DNA of 64,000 nt. It comes from Flavisolibacter amylovorans. GTDB taxonomy: Bacteria; Bacteroidota; Bacteroidia; Chitinophagales; Chitinophagaceae. The translations under genes and the position numbers were made by a program. This document shows positions 1 through 8,800 of the stretch, in pieces. The stretch lies in the NCBI RefSeq assembly GCF_039541815.1, contig NZ_BAABGY010000007.1, positions 496,001 through 560,000 on the forward strand, read 5' to 3'. The stretch's first letter is position 1. The number at the start of each line of letters is the position of its first letter. The notes under the pieces were generated by a model. The model was not told the origin of the DNA. It made no database searches and saw nothing but the letters and a program-made list of their open reading frames with translations.

Positions 1-536
1 ACTCCTTTTTTGGAGGATAGGTATCCACCCAGCACGACTTCCACCTGCACGTCGTTGTTGCGGAGGATGTCGCTCACCTTTACCTCGATCTTGCCGTCGT
101 CGATCATGATGGTGTTGCCCACCTTTACGTCGGCGTGCAGGTTCGGGTAGGAAACGTAGATGCGGTCTTTGTTGCCAACCAGCTTCTCGTTGGTGAACGT
201 AAGGATATCGCCCGGCTTCACGTCCATGCCGCCGTTCTCCATCTCGCCCACCCGCAGCTTTGGACCCTGCAGGTCGCCGAGAATGGCGATGTTGTAGGGC
301 TCGGTCTTGTTGATCTGGCGGATGTACTCGATGATCTTCAGCTTGTCCTCGTGCGTGCCGTGCGAGAAGTTGAGGCGGAACACGTTCACGCCGCACTTGA
401 TCAGCCCGAGCAGCTTGTCGTACGTATCGCAGGCGGGGCCTACGGTGGCTACGATCTTGGTGCGGTGATAGGTATGCTCAATGCCCGCGGTGCGGTCCAT
501 CTGCTTGTGGTAATACTTGCCTACGTTCTTGCTCAT
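1..536 (-). CDS. pyk: Pyruvate kinase, N-terminal part (cut by window edge)
   Basis: Pyruvate kinase makes pyruvate and ATP from phosphoenolpyruvate and ADP in the last step of glycolysis. The visible 178 residues contain the N-terminal motif RTKIVATVGPA (about residues 25-35), VFRLNFSHG (52-60), which forms part of the active site, and LGDLQGPKLRVG (about 86-97) at the start of the domain that leads into the B domain. The C-terminal two thirds lie beyond the window. The ATG at 536 is chosen because it gives a normal N-terminal extension; an internal ATG at residue 13 is possible. It lies 73 bases downstream of pfkA on the same strand, so the two may be co-transcribed, although a repeat array separates them. 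Confidence 0.95.
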   Translation of the reverse strand, partial: MSKNVGKYYHKQMDRTAGIEHTYHRTKIVATVGPACDTYDKLLGLIKCGVNVFRLNFSHGTHEDKLKIIEYIRQINKTEPYNIAILGDLQGPKLRVGEMENGGMDVKPGDILTFTNEKLVGNKDRIYVSYPNLHADVKVGNTIMIDDGKIEVKVSDILRNNDVQVEVVLGGYLSSKKG

Positions 537-549
537 AAATTCTTTATTT

Positions 550-610
550 CTGATTTGTGATTTCAGATTTCAGATTTTAATCTGAAATCATCACATCTGA
601 ATTCTGAAAT
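550..610. repeat. Degenerate heptamer array (TGATTTC / ATCTGAA units)
   Basis: Successive 7-bp units of the type AGATTTC fill the pfkA-pyk spacer and then continue as the complementary form AATCTGAAATC, so the whole can fold back on itself. The array touches the pfkA stop codon. The same unit family recurs at 4739, 4818, 39942, 48774, 59011, 59343, 61841 and 61913. Confidence 0.7.
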
Positions 611-1593
611 TAACTAGCCAGGATCTTCACGATCTTCATCCATTCGCTGCTGATCGTGCCCTTGCGCTTGCCCACGTTTTCCAGCGGCACATAGTTCATG
701 CGGTTGTTCTGGATGCCCACGAACACATTGTGGCGGCCTTCGATGAGGCTTTCCACCGCGTGGTAGCCCATGCGGCTGGCAATGAGGCGGTCGAGGCAGG
801 AGGGGGCGCCGCCGCGCTGGATGTGCCCGAGGATACAGACACGCGCCTCCACGCCGGGAACGTGTTGCTTGATGGCTTCGGCCACCTTGTTGGCTCCGCC
901 GAACTCGTCGCCTTCCGCCACCACGATGATGTTCACCAGCTTCTTGCGGCGCTCCTTTTCCTGGAGGGAGGCAATCACGTCCTGGATGTTGGTCTTTTGC
1001 TCCGGCACGAGGATGTTCTCCGCGCCGGTGGCGATGCCGCTGTGCAGGGCGATGTAGCCGGCGTCGCGGCCCATCACTTCCACAATGAACAGGCGGTCGT
1101 GCGCGTCGGCCGTATCGCGGATCTTGTCGATCGCCTCAACAGCCGTGTTCACGGCCGTGTCGAAGCCAATGGTGAAGTCGGTACCGTAGATATCCTTGTC
1201 GATGGTGCCGGCAAGGCCGATGCAGGGAATGTCGAATTCGCGGGAGAACTTGACGGCGCCCTGGAAGGAGCCGTCGCCGCCGATGATGACGAGTCCGTCG
1301 ATGCCATGGCTCTTCAGCACATCATAGGCCTGCTTGCGCCCTTCCTCGGTATGAAAGGCCTTGCAGCGGGCAGTCTTGAGGATCGTGCCGCCACGCTGGA
1401 TGATATTGGCCACCGAGCGGCTCTCCATCTTCTTGATATCGTTCTCCATGAGGCCCTGGTATCCACGCATGATGCCGTACACCTCGAGGCCATAGTAAAG
1501 TCCGGTTCGTACTACCGCGCGGATCGCGGCGTTCATGCCGGGAGAGTCGCCTCCGGAGGTCAGCACGCCAATGCGGGAAACTTTCTTTTCCAT
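610..1593 (-). CDS. pfkA: ATP-dependent 6-phosphofructokinase
   Basis: Phosphorylates fructose 6-phosphate to fructose 1,6-bisphosphate, the committed step of glycolysis. The 327-residue protein matches the usual PfkA length of about 320. Visible motifs are TSGGDSPGMNAAIR near residue 12, GGDGS in the nucleotide site (Gly rather than Asp after GGD indicates ATP, not pyrophosphate), the catalytic loop GTIDKDIYGTD, MGRDAGYIALHSG and GHIQRGGAPS. In the catalytic loop the Asn usual in E. coli (TIDND) is Lys; both aspartates are kept, so activity is expected. The start at 1593 is chosen over an upstream in-frame ATG because homologues begin with a short basic stretch before the first strand RIGVLTSGG, and a TAnnTTTG box lies upstream of it. 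Confidence 0.96.
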   Translation of the reverse strand: MEKKVSRIGVLTSGGDSPGMNAAIRAVVRTGLYYGLEVYGIMRGYQGLMENDIKKMESRSVANIIQRGGTILKTARCKAFHTEEGRKQAYDVLKSHGIDGLVIIGGDGSFQGAVKFSREFDIPCIGLAGTIDKDIYGTDFTIGFDTAVNTAVEAIDKIRDTADAHDRLFIVEVMGRDAGYIALHSGIATGAENILVPEQKTNIQDVIASLQEKERRKKLVNIIVVAEGDEFGGANKVAEAIKQHVPGVEARVCILGHIQRGGAPSCLDRLIASRMGYHAVESLIEGRHNVFVGIQNNRMNYVPLENVGKRKGTISSEWMKIVKILAS

Positions 1594-1648
1594 TCCTGTA
1601 TTCTTCAGTTTCAAACGGCCAGGCGCACCAGAAATGCGTCGGGCGTGC

Positions 1649-1656
1649 CAAAAATA
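1649..1656 (-). promoter_or_regulatory. Putative -7 promoter box of pfkA (TATTTTTG)
   Basis: On the minus strand TATTTTTG matches the Bacteroidota -7 consensus TAnnTTTG, 56 bases before the pfkA start. No clear TTG lies at the -33 spacing, so this rests on the -7 box alone. Confidence 0.45.
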
Positions 1657-1803
1657 AGGGATTGCCGGCACTGTGTACGGCATACACACCTATTAAGGGT
1701 AAACTCCGTTCGGGGCATGAATGTATCTCTTTTTGTTTTTCATTAACACAATGGCATGGAATTCGTCTATTCTACAATAGCTAACCTCAAAAAACACAAC
1801 ATC

Positions 1804-2400
1804 ATGAAAAGAGCACTCTTCAGCTCCGCCCTCGTGGCCCTGCTTTTTTCCGCCTGCTCCAAAAGCGACGCAGTAGCCGAAATGGCGCCCGCTCCCGAAA
1901 ACGCGCAAAACCAGCAACCGGCGGGCAACACCGTCGAAACCACCCAGAACGGTTCCTGGGTCACTGGCTGGGAAAACCCTTCCACCTGGAGCAAGACCGC
2001 GGGCAACGACAACGTATCCATTTTCAACACACCCCGCAACTTCAAGCAGCTCGACCAGACCATGCTCAACCGTGGAGCTATCATGGTTTTCGCCAGGGGC
2101 TACAACTTCGCGGACGTCAACATGAACACCCCGCTGGGCGTGCCCTTTCATTTCTACCTGCCCTACGAGCGGATGAACTTCCCGGTGTTCTGGCGCTATG
2201 TGGCCAAGATGTACGGCATCGACCTTAACCTGGAAATGCACAACGACCAATCCAAATATTTCATCGGGGCCCAGCCCAACGTGCAGCTGCGTTACTTCCT
2301 CGTTCCGCCGGAAGCCTTGGCCCGCATGAACATGACGGCCGATGACCTGCGCCAGATGTCGTATACCAACCTGGTGAACCTGCTGCAGGTAGCGCCCTGA
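1804..2400 (+). CDS. Uncharacterised secreted lipoprotein
   Basis: A 198-residue protein with a lipoprotein signal peptide: a basic start (MKR), a hydrophobic core and the lipobox FSAC with Cys18 as the lipidation site. An Ala/Pro/Gln-rich linker follows (about residues 20-45) and then a folded region rich in aromatic residues (ENPSTWSK, FYLPYERMNFPVFWRYV). I do not recognise a family with a known role. The start is the ATG at 1804; a further upstream in-frame ATG would spoil the signal peptide. It probably sits in the outer membrane facing the periplasm. It is divergent from pfkA and lies 22 bases upstream of the RmlD-like gene on the same strand. Confidence 0.75.
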   Translation: MKRALFSSALVALLFSACSKSDAVAEMAPAPENAQNQQPAGNTVETTQNGSWVTGWENPSTWSKTAGNDNVSIFNTPRNFKQLDQTMLNRGAIMVFARGYNFADVNMNTPLGVPFHFYLPYERMNFPVFWRYVAKMYGIDLNLEMHNDQSKYFIGAQPNVQLRYFLVPPEALARMNMTADDLRQMSYTNLVNLLQVAP

Positions 2401-2410
2401 CGCATTCTCC

Positions 2411-2418
2411 TATATTTG
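2411..2418 (+). promoter_or_regulatory. Putative -7 promoter box (TATATTTG) of the RmlD-like gene
   Basis: TATATTTG fits TAnnTTTG exactly and ends only four bases before the ATG at 2423. If used, transcription would begin at or next to the start codon, giving an almost leaderless mRNA. No AG-rich ribosome-binding site is visible before this ATG. Confidence 0.5.
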
Positions 2419-2422
2419 AGCC

Positions 2423-3319
2423 ATGCAACCCGTTCTCATTACCGGGGCCAATGGCTTCGTCGGCAATTACCTTTCCGAATACCTGGCCGCCACATCAACG
2501 GTGCTGGCTACGGGGAAGGGTGATTGCCGATTTTCATTTTCGGTACCGGCGCTTACCTATGCGCCGCTGGATATCACCGACCGGGAGGCCGTAGCTACTT
2601 TGATCGATGCCTTCAAGCCCCGCTGCATCGTGCACTGCGCCGCCCTCTCTAAACCGGACCAGTGCGAAACCGACCGCCCTTTCGCCGATACGGTGAACGT
2701 GAGCGGCACCAGGAATCTGCTGGAGGCAGCCGCCCGCCACGGAGCGCATTTCGTTTTCCTCTCCACCGATTTCGTGTTTGATGGCGAGTCGGGCTTTTAC
2801 CGGGAAGAGGATGCGGTGGCGCCTGTTAATTATTACGGGGAGACAAAGGTGCGGGCCGAAGCACTTGTTCGGGAATACCCCTTTTCGTGGGCCATCGTAC
2901 GCACAGTGCTTGTGTACGGCGCGCCGCGCCTTAACCGCGACAACCTCCTGACGATGGTCGCCAAGGCCCTCCGCGAAGGAAAGCCGCTCCATATTTTCAA
3001 CGACCAGGTGCGGACGCCCACCTATGTGGAAGACCTCGTACGGGGAATCGTAAAAATTGTTGAAACCGGCGCTACCGGCACCTGGCACCTTTCGGGTGCT
3101 GACGTGCGCACCCCTTACGAGATGGCCGTCGAAACCGCCCGGCACCTTGGGCTCGACGAGCGCCTGATCACACCGGTCGACGAACACAGCTTTGCCCAAC
3201 CGGCCCGCCGTCCTCCGAAAACCGGCTTCGACATCAGCAAGGCAAAGAGCGAACTAAACTATACCACAACTTCCTTCGTGGACGGCCTGCGCCGAACATT
3301 CGCTGATGGCACGTCTTAG
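2423..3319 (+). CDS. NAD(P)-dependent sugar-nucleotide reductase/epimerase, RmlD-like
   Basis: A 298-residue extended short-chain dehydrogenase. It opens with the Rossmann motif TGANGFVG (residues 7-14), has HCAALSKPDQCE, FLSTDFVFDG with the catalytic Ser/Thr, and the YxxxK motif YYGETK near residue 138. The arrangement, including STDFVFDG, fits RmlD, which reduces dTDP-4-dehydrorhamnose to dTDP-rhamnose, but no other rml genes are nearby, so the substrate is not established. It may instead be a general sugar-nucleotide epimerase/reductase. It stands alone; the next gene is convergent. Confidence 0.85.
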   Translation: MQPVLITGANGFVGNYLSEYLAATSTVLATGKGDCRFSFSVPALTYAPLDITDREAVATLIDAFKPRCIVHCAALSKPDQCETDRPFADTVNVSGTRNLLEAAARHGAHFVFLSTDFVFDGESGFYREEDAVAPVNYYGETKVRAEALVREYPFSWAIVRTVLVYGAPRLNRDNLLTMVAKALREGKPLHIFNDQVRTPTYVEDLVRGIVKIVETGATGTWHLSGADVRTPYEMAVETARHLGLDERLITPVDEHSFAQPARRPPKTGFDISKAKSELNYTTTSFVDGLRRTFADGTS

Positions 3320-3357
3320 AAGCTTCTTGCCTTAAATGGTTCTCATGAAACAGGGGA

Positions 3358-3475
3358 ATGGTCGGCAGCAAGCGGCCTCGATGCACGACGGCGCGACGTA
3401 GAAAAACAATCTGTTTTTTCCAATCTTCGTTGTGCCTCCCGAGGCTTCGGGAGCGCCGTCGTGTCGTCGTGACAG
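3358..3475. repeat. GC-rich palindromic intergenic element, copy 1
   Basis: This stretch combines GCAAGCGGCCT, a run of ACGACGGCGCGACG, the core AATCTGTT, the palindrome TCCCGAGGCTTCGGGA and then the inverse run CGCCGTCGTGTCGTCG. The outer runs are complementary, so it can form a long hairpin. A similarly built element lies at 59110-59275. The rest of the 407-base gene-free stretch (3320-3726) holds a terminator, another hairpin and an octamer array; no gene is seen. Confidence 0.5.
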
Positions 3476-3610
3476 GGGCGTCAGCCCCGCTCCCCGCGCT
3501 TGCGCAGTCTCCGATGAACGCTGATCGAAATCATTCAAAAAGCTTCTTAGGTCCTGAAATATACCACTGCTTCTGTCGACCCTCTATCTTTTCTGGACCC
3601 GCAAAATCAG

Positions 3611-3640
3611 GCAAAAGAAAAGTCGCCCTGAGGCGACCTT
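3611..3640 (-). terminator. Rho-independent terminator after the arginase gene
   Basis: On the minus strand GTCGCCTCAGGGCGAC forms a strong stem followed by TTTTCTTTT. A second GC-rich hairpin (about 3643-3690) lies between it and the gene end. Confidence 0.75.
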
Positions 3641-3693
3641 ATACCGGCGCTCCGGCCGGCATCCTGGCAAGCTTCGCTTCGCCAGGACCATTT

Positions 3694-3722
3694 ACAAATA
3701 AACCAATAGACGAATAGACAAT
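3694..3722. repeat. Octamer array, TCTATTGG family
   Basis: Read on the minus strand it is TCTATTCG, TCTATTGG, TTTATTTG, then TAAATGG. It begins a few bases after the arginase stop codon and precedes its terminator, the arrangement shared by the other members of this family. Confidence 0.7.
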
Positions 3723-3726
3723 CTCC

Positions 3727-4674
3727 CTACGAATACATCAGCACGTTCACGCTGCGCTGCAGGATGTTGAACGCGATCTCGGCCATCAGGTTTTCCTTAT
3801 CGAGGGTGGGGTTTACCTCCGTCAGTTCGAAGCAGCACACTTTTCGGTTTTGCATGAATTTACTCACCAGGTCTTCGGCCTCGCGCTCGCGCAGGCCGTT
3901 GCTGACGGGCGTGCCGGTTCCTTTCGAGATCGATGAGTCCAGCGAATCCACATCGAAGGAGACATAGATATCGGTGCAGTCGGAGAGGTAGCGCGTAACG
4001 GCACGTACAATGTTCTCCGGGCCCTTGCTCCGCACTTCTTTAGTGGTGATCACCTTGATGCCGTATTTGTCGATGAGGGCCTTTTCCTCGCGCTCGAAGT
4101 CGCGCAGGGCGATGAACACGATGTCCTCGGGCAATACCTTGGGTGCGATCTTGCCCAAGTTCTTGAGCCCGTTCCAGTATTTCGCCGTGTCGGGGTCGAG
4201 CTGGTGCACGGCACTTTCGGCGTTGTCTTCGTTGATGGAGAGGGAGAGGGGCATGCCGTGCATATTGCCCGAAGGAGTCGTATACGGGGTGTGCAGGTCG
4301 GCGTGCGCGTCGATCCAGATCACGCCGAGCTTGCTTTTCGGTTTGGCCATCTTGATGCCCGCGATGGTGGCGCCGGCGATGCTGTGGTCGCCGCTGAGCA
4401 CCACCGGGAAGAAATTGCTTTTCATGGTTTCAAGCACCGCCTTGCTCACCTTGTCGTACATGGAGGCAACGCCTTTGATGCGCTTCGCGTACGGCGATTC
4501 GATGGGCTCGTATAGCAGCTTGTTCTCTACCGGCACCCGCTCCGAAGGGAAGTGGATGAAGAAATTGCTCATGAAGTCGAGGGCGGCGATCTTGATCGCC
4601 TCGATACCCAGGGAAGCCCCGCGGGTACCGGCACCGATCTCGGAGGGAACTTCGATCAGCTTTATGTTTTTCAT
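3727..4674 (-). CDS. Arginase-family ureohydrolase
   Basis: A 315-residue manganese ureohydrolase, most likely arginase (arginine to ornithine and urea). The metal ligands are visible: GDHS (residues 95-98), DAHAD (122-126) and FDVDSLD near 236; ELTEVNPTLD near the end carries the Glu typical of arginases. In the third motif the usual Pro after the aspartates is Ser. The start at 4674 gives MKNIKLIEVPSEIGAG, the normal first strand; upstream sequence in frame is repeat-derived. It stands alone, 171 bases downstream of the universal stress protein gene on the same strand. A second ureohydrolase lies at 23850-24950 and differs strongly in sequence. Confidence 0.9.
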   Translation of the reverse strand: MKNIKLIEVPSEIGAGTRGASLGIEAIKIAALDFMSNFFIHFPSERVPVENKLLYEPIESPYAKRIKGVASMYDKVSKAVLETMKSNFFPVVLSGDHSIAGATIAGIKMAKPKSKLGVIWIDAHADLHTPYTTPSGNMHGMPLSLSINEDNAESAVHQLDPDTAKYWNGLKNLGKIAPKVLPEDIVFIALRDFEREEKALIDKYGIKVITTKEVRSKGPENIVRAVTRYLSDCTDIYVSFDVDSLDSSISKGTGTPVSNGLREREAEDLVSKFMQNRKVCCFELTEVNPTLDKENLMAEIAFNILQRSVNVLMYS

Positions 4675-4738
4675 GCAATCGTTTTTCGTGAAATCAGGCA
4701 CACACAGCCAGGCCCAACGGGCCGAAAATACAGGGGAA

Positions 4739-4773
4739 ATCTCAGATCTAGGGTCTCGGATCTCAGATCTGCG
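4739..4773. repeat. Heptamer array, ATCTCAG family
   Basis: Five units, ATCTCAG, ATCTAGG, GTCTCGG, ATCTCAG, ATCTGCG, exactly 7 bp each, upstream of the arginase gene. Confidence 0.75.
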
Positions 4774-4783
4774 CGCCCCTCGT

Positions 4784-4817
4784 AAATAAAAATGCCTGAC
4801 CGGAGTGCTTCCGATCA
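4784..4817 (-). terminator. Likely terminator of the universal stress protein gene
   Basis: On the minus strand CTGATCGGA pairs with TCCGGTCAG across a short loop and is followed by GCATTTTTATTT. Confidence 0.6.
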
Positions 4818-4844
4818 GACATCTGCGATCCAAGATCTGACATC
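4818..4844. repeat. Heptamer array, ATCTGCG family, short
   Basis: Units ATCTGCG, ATCCAAG, ATCTGAC, ATCTT abut the stop codon of the universal stress protein gene. Confidence 0.6.
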
Positions 4845-5630
4845 TTATTCGTGTGCTGCCAGCACCGGCACCGTGCTGCTGAACACCAGCTTCTTGGTGT
4901 GGTTCGGATTGAACAACTTGTCGATGAACGAGTGCGAGCGCGGGATGGTGATCACCATGTCGATCTGCTTGTCGCTTACGAACTGGTTGATCGTTTCGTG
5001 GAAATCGTAGGTCCCGATGAAATAGAACTCAGGCTTGAAATCGCTGAAGAGCGCGTTCATCCGTGCCTTTTGCTCAAGGAAGTGCTCGCTGAGGGCCACG
5101 TAGTGCTCGCTGTTCACGTTCACGATATGCAACGCCGGGCGAAACAGCTCGAGTACCTGCTTGATGGGCCCGACGGGTGTGGTGAGGTCCACGTCGCGGA
5201 AATCGGAGGTAAGCGCCACATTGTTGATCTTCGTGAATTCGGCCTGCGGCGGGATTACCATCACGGGACACGGGTTCTTTTCGACAAGCTTCAGGGTGTT
5301 GCCGGTCATAAAGATCTGGCCCAGCTTGGTCTTGCCGGTCAGCCCCATCACGATCAGCGAAGCGGCCCAGTGGCGCGCGAAGCGGGACAGCGATTCAGGG
5401 AAGTCGGAGCCGGGTTCGGCATGGCAGGAGATCGTGGCCACGGCTACGTTGCTCAGCTCTGTCTTCATGGCTTCGAGGCGGAAATAGGCCTCTTCTTCTT
5501 CATTGGCCTTCTCGTACATGTGGTACAGCACCGTGTTCACCTCCGGGATGCCGGAGAGCATATTGACGGCGTACCGGGCGGTAGCAAGGGAGTTTTCGGA
5601 AAAATCGACGGGGACGACTACAGTTTTCAT
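4845..5630 (-). CDS. Universal stress protein, tandem UspA domains
   Basis: A 261-residue cytosolic protein with two UspA folds. The first (residues 1 to about 140) starts KTVVVPVDFSENS, where the Asp-Phe-Ser is typical, and ends with the ATP-binding signature VMGLTGKTKLGQIFMTGNT-like G-x2-G-x9-G pattern followed by NPCPVMVIPP. The second half (about 145-261) keeps the fold but lacks an obvious ATP motif, as is common in Bacteroidota tandem proteins. Proteins of this family bind ATP and help survival under starvation or stress; the precise role is unknown. It is transcribed away from smc, and its promoter must lie within the 230-base divergent spacer. Confidence 0.88.
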   Translation of the reverse strand: MKTVVVPVDFSENSLATARYAVNMLSGIPEVNTVLYHMYEKANEEEEAYFRLEAMKTELSNVAVATISCHAEPGSDFPESLSRFARHWAASLIVMGLTGKTKLGQIFMTGNTLKLVEKNPCPVMVIPPQAEFTKINNVALTSDFRDVDLTTPVGPIKQVLELFRPALHIVNVNSEHYVALSEHFLEQKARMNALFSDFKPEFYFIGTYDFHETINQFVSDKQIDMVITIPRSHSFIDKLFNPNHTKKLVFSSTVPVLAAHE

Positions 5631-5832
5631 ATATAATTCCTGATCAAGGGGTTAAAGAATATAGGCAAAATTCGCAAATGCGGCGAAAAAAGGTATGTGT
5701 TTTCACTTATCTGTAACAAAGTTTGAACGCGCTGCGCGGCTTGCATGCCGCCAACAGCCCCCGCCGCAGGGCCGGCAGCCACCATGCCACCTGCTGCCCC
5801 GAAGCCGGCCCGGCCCTTTCCGCCCATTCCGT

Positions 5833-5840
5833 TATATTTG
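5833..5840 (+). promoter_or_regulatory. Putative -7 promoter box of smc (TATATTTG)
   Basis: TATATTTG matches TAnnTTTG, 20 bases before the GTG start of smc. No TTG stands at the -33 distance. Confidence 0.5.
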
Positions 5841-5860
5841 TCGACTTAATTAGCTGAAGA

Positions 5861-8800
5861 GTGCGACTAAAATCCCTGGAAATCAAAGGATTCAAATCCT
5901 TTGCGGATAAAACTATTGTCAATTTCGACGAGAACATCACCGGTATCGTAGGCCCCAACGGCTGCGGCAAGTCCAATATCGTGGACTCCATCCGCTGGGT
6001 GATCGGTGAGCAGAAGATCTCGCACCTGCGCTCGGAAAACTTGGAGGCGCTCGTCTTCAACGGCTCCAAAACGCGCTCTGCCTCCGGCCTTGCCGAGGTG
6101 AGCCTCACCTTCGAGAACACGAAGAACCTGCTCCCCACCGAGTTCAACACCGTCACCATCACCCGGAAATTCTACAAGAACGGGGAATCGGAGTACCGCC
6201 TCAACGACGTTTCCTGCCGCCTTAAGGACATCCAGAACCTCTTCCTCGACACCGGCGTGTCCACCGACTCCTACGCCATCATCGAGCTGGGCATGGTCGA
6301 CGACCTGATCAAAGACAAGGACAACTCGCGTCGCCGCATGCTCGAGCAAGCGGCCGGCATCTCCATCTACAAGACCCGTAAGAAGGAAGCCCGCCAGAAG
6401 CTTGACGCCACCGAAAGCGACCTGAACCGGATCGAAGACCTGCTCTTCGAGATCAACAACCAGCTCAAGACGCTCGAGAACCAGGCGAAAAAGGCCGAGA
6501 AATATTACGAGATCAAGAAGGACTACCGCGAGATCTCGATCGAATTGGCGAAAGCCGCCCTCGAGGGCTTCAACGTTACCTACCGCACGCTCAACGAGCA
6601 GCAGGAGACCGAGACCGACAAGCGCATCGCCCTCGAAGCTGAGATCGCCACGCGCGAGGCCGGACTCGAGCAGGAGCGTGTCGATTTCATCGCCCGCGAG
6701 CGCGAGCTCCACTCGTTGCAGCAATCGTTCAACGAGCTCGTGCAGCAGGTACGTACCAAGGAGAACGAAAAGAACCTGTCGGCCCAGCGGCTCGAGCACC
6801 TGCGCGAGCGTGCCACCGGCCTCGAGAGCTTCCTGCAGCGCGCCGGCGGCCAGATCACCGGCATCGAGGAAAGCATCCAGTTTACGCAGCAGCAACTGAC
6901 CGACGAGGAAGAAAGCCTCGGCGACCTCACGGCCCAACTCGAGGAGTTCCGCTCCAGCGTGGACGCCTCCCGCGGCGTGCTCGACGAGAAGCGCAATGCG
7001 CTCAACGCCCTGCGCCAATCGTACCAGCAGGTGCAGCGCAACCAGTTCGACGCGGAGAAGAAGGTGGCCATCGCCGACACCTCCATCCAGAACCTGCAGC
7101 GCGCCATCACCCAGCTCGAAGAAGAGCGTGCTACCCGCGAAGAGCAGGTCGCCGCACTCGAGGTCGAAAAGGAGAACCGCCAGACGGAGCTTGACCAGCG
7201 TAAGAAAGACCTCGAGGCGCTCCAGCAGCACCATAACAATACGAAGGAGCAGATCCTCAAGACGCAGCAGGTGCTCGAAGGCCTGCGTGGCCAGCTCGCC
7301 GACGAGCAACGCAAGCTCGATGCGAAGACCAACGAGCACAACCTGCTCAAAAGCCTCATCGACTCGATGGAAGGCTATCCCGAAAGCATCAAGTTCCTCC
7401 ACAAGAACCCGAACTGGAACCACTCGGCGCCCATTCTTTCCGACATCATCTACGTAAAGGAAGAATACCGCGCCGCCGTCGAAAATGTACTGGAGCCGTA
7501 CCTGAACTACTACGTGGTGAACGACCTGCAGGAAGGCCTGCAGGCCGTACATCTACTGGACAACAACAAAAAGGGTAAGGCCAACTTCTTCCTCCTCGAC
7601 CGCGTGGCCGGCAACGGCAGCGACGGACACAGCGCGCCCGCCGGTACCATTCCCGCCATGGAGGTGATCGAGGTGGACGCGCAGTACCGCGCCCTCGCGA
7701 GCCACCTGCTGGGCAACGTCTTCATCGCCTCCGACGAGAGCGCGCTCGAGCACTCCAACGGCTCCGTAATCCTGGAGCGGAATGGTAAGTACGTCAAAGG
7801 AAAATACACCCTCACCGGCGGCTCCGTGGGTCTCTTCGAAGGCAAGAAGATCGGCCGCGCGAAGAATCTCGAGAAGCTGAAGAAGGACATCGAGAAGCAG
7901 CAGGCCGTCGTGGACGGGCTGCGTGCGCAGATCCAGGAGCGCCAGAACGAGGTGGTGGCCTTCAATGCCGACCTCCGCGAGAGCGCCATCCGCGACGCAG
8001 AGCGCGAGATCCAGCAGCTCACCAACGGCCTCTTCCAGGTGCAGAACCGCCTGGAGAACCTGCAGCACACGCAGGGCATGAGCCGCAACCGCCTCGAAGA
8101 CCTGCACGGCCAACTCGACCAGACCTCGCTTTCGGTAGAAGGCGTGCGCGGCGAGCTGACGGCGCTGAACGAGCACATCGCGCAATACGCGAACGAGCTC
8201 ACGGAGGCCGAAACCGCGTACCGGAATATCGAAGTTGAATACAACAACGTCAACACACAGTACAATAACTTGAACCTGAACGTGACGCGCCAGCAGAGCA
8301 AGATCTCGGCGCTGAAGCAGGAGCTCACCTTCAAAAGCAACCAGCTCCAGGACCTCCACACGCAGGTACAGAACAACACGACGCAGCTTGCCGAGACCAG
8401 CAAGCAGGTGACCGAGCTCGAGAGCACACTTAAGGACACCGAGGAAAGTTTGTACGAGCTGATGCGCCGCCGTGAAAGCGAGGAGCAGGGCCTCAACGAA
8501 AAGGACCAGGCTTACTACAACATCCGCAACCAGCTCTCCGCCAAGGAAAGCGAGCTTCGCTCGATCTCGAAAGAGCGCGAGCAGGTGGAGCAATTGCTCA
8601 CCGCCATCAAGGACAAGCTCACCGACGTGAAGCTGAACCTGGCCGGTATGAAGGAGCGCCTCAACGTGGAGTTCAAGATCAACCTTGAAGACATCCTCGA
8701 CGAGCCACGCACCGGCGAAGTGCCGGTAGAGGAGCTGCAGGAAAAGGCCGACCGTATGAAGAAGCGCCTCGAGAACCTCGGCGAGGTAAACCCCACCGCC

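Noticed and set aside
3358..3717. A 119-codon plus-strand frame in the gap after the RmlD-like gene
   Set aside because: It runs through repeats and the arginase terminator; Arg/Pro-rich translation without a domain.
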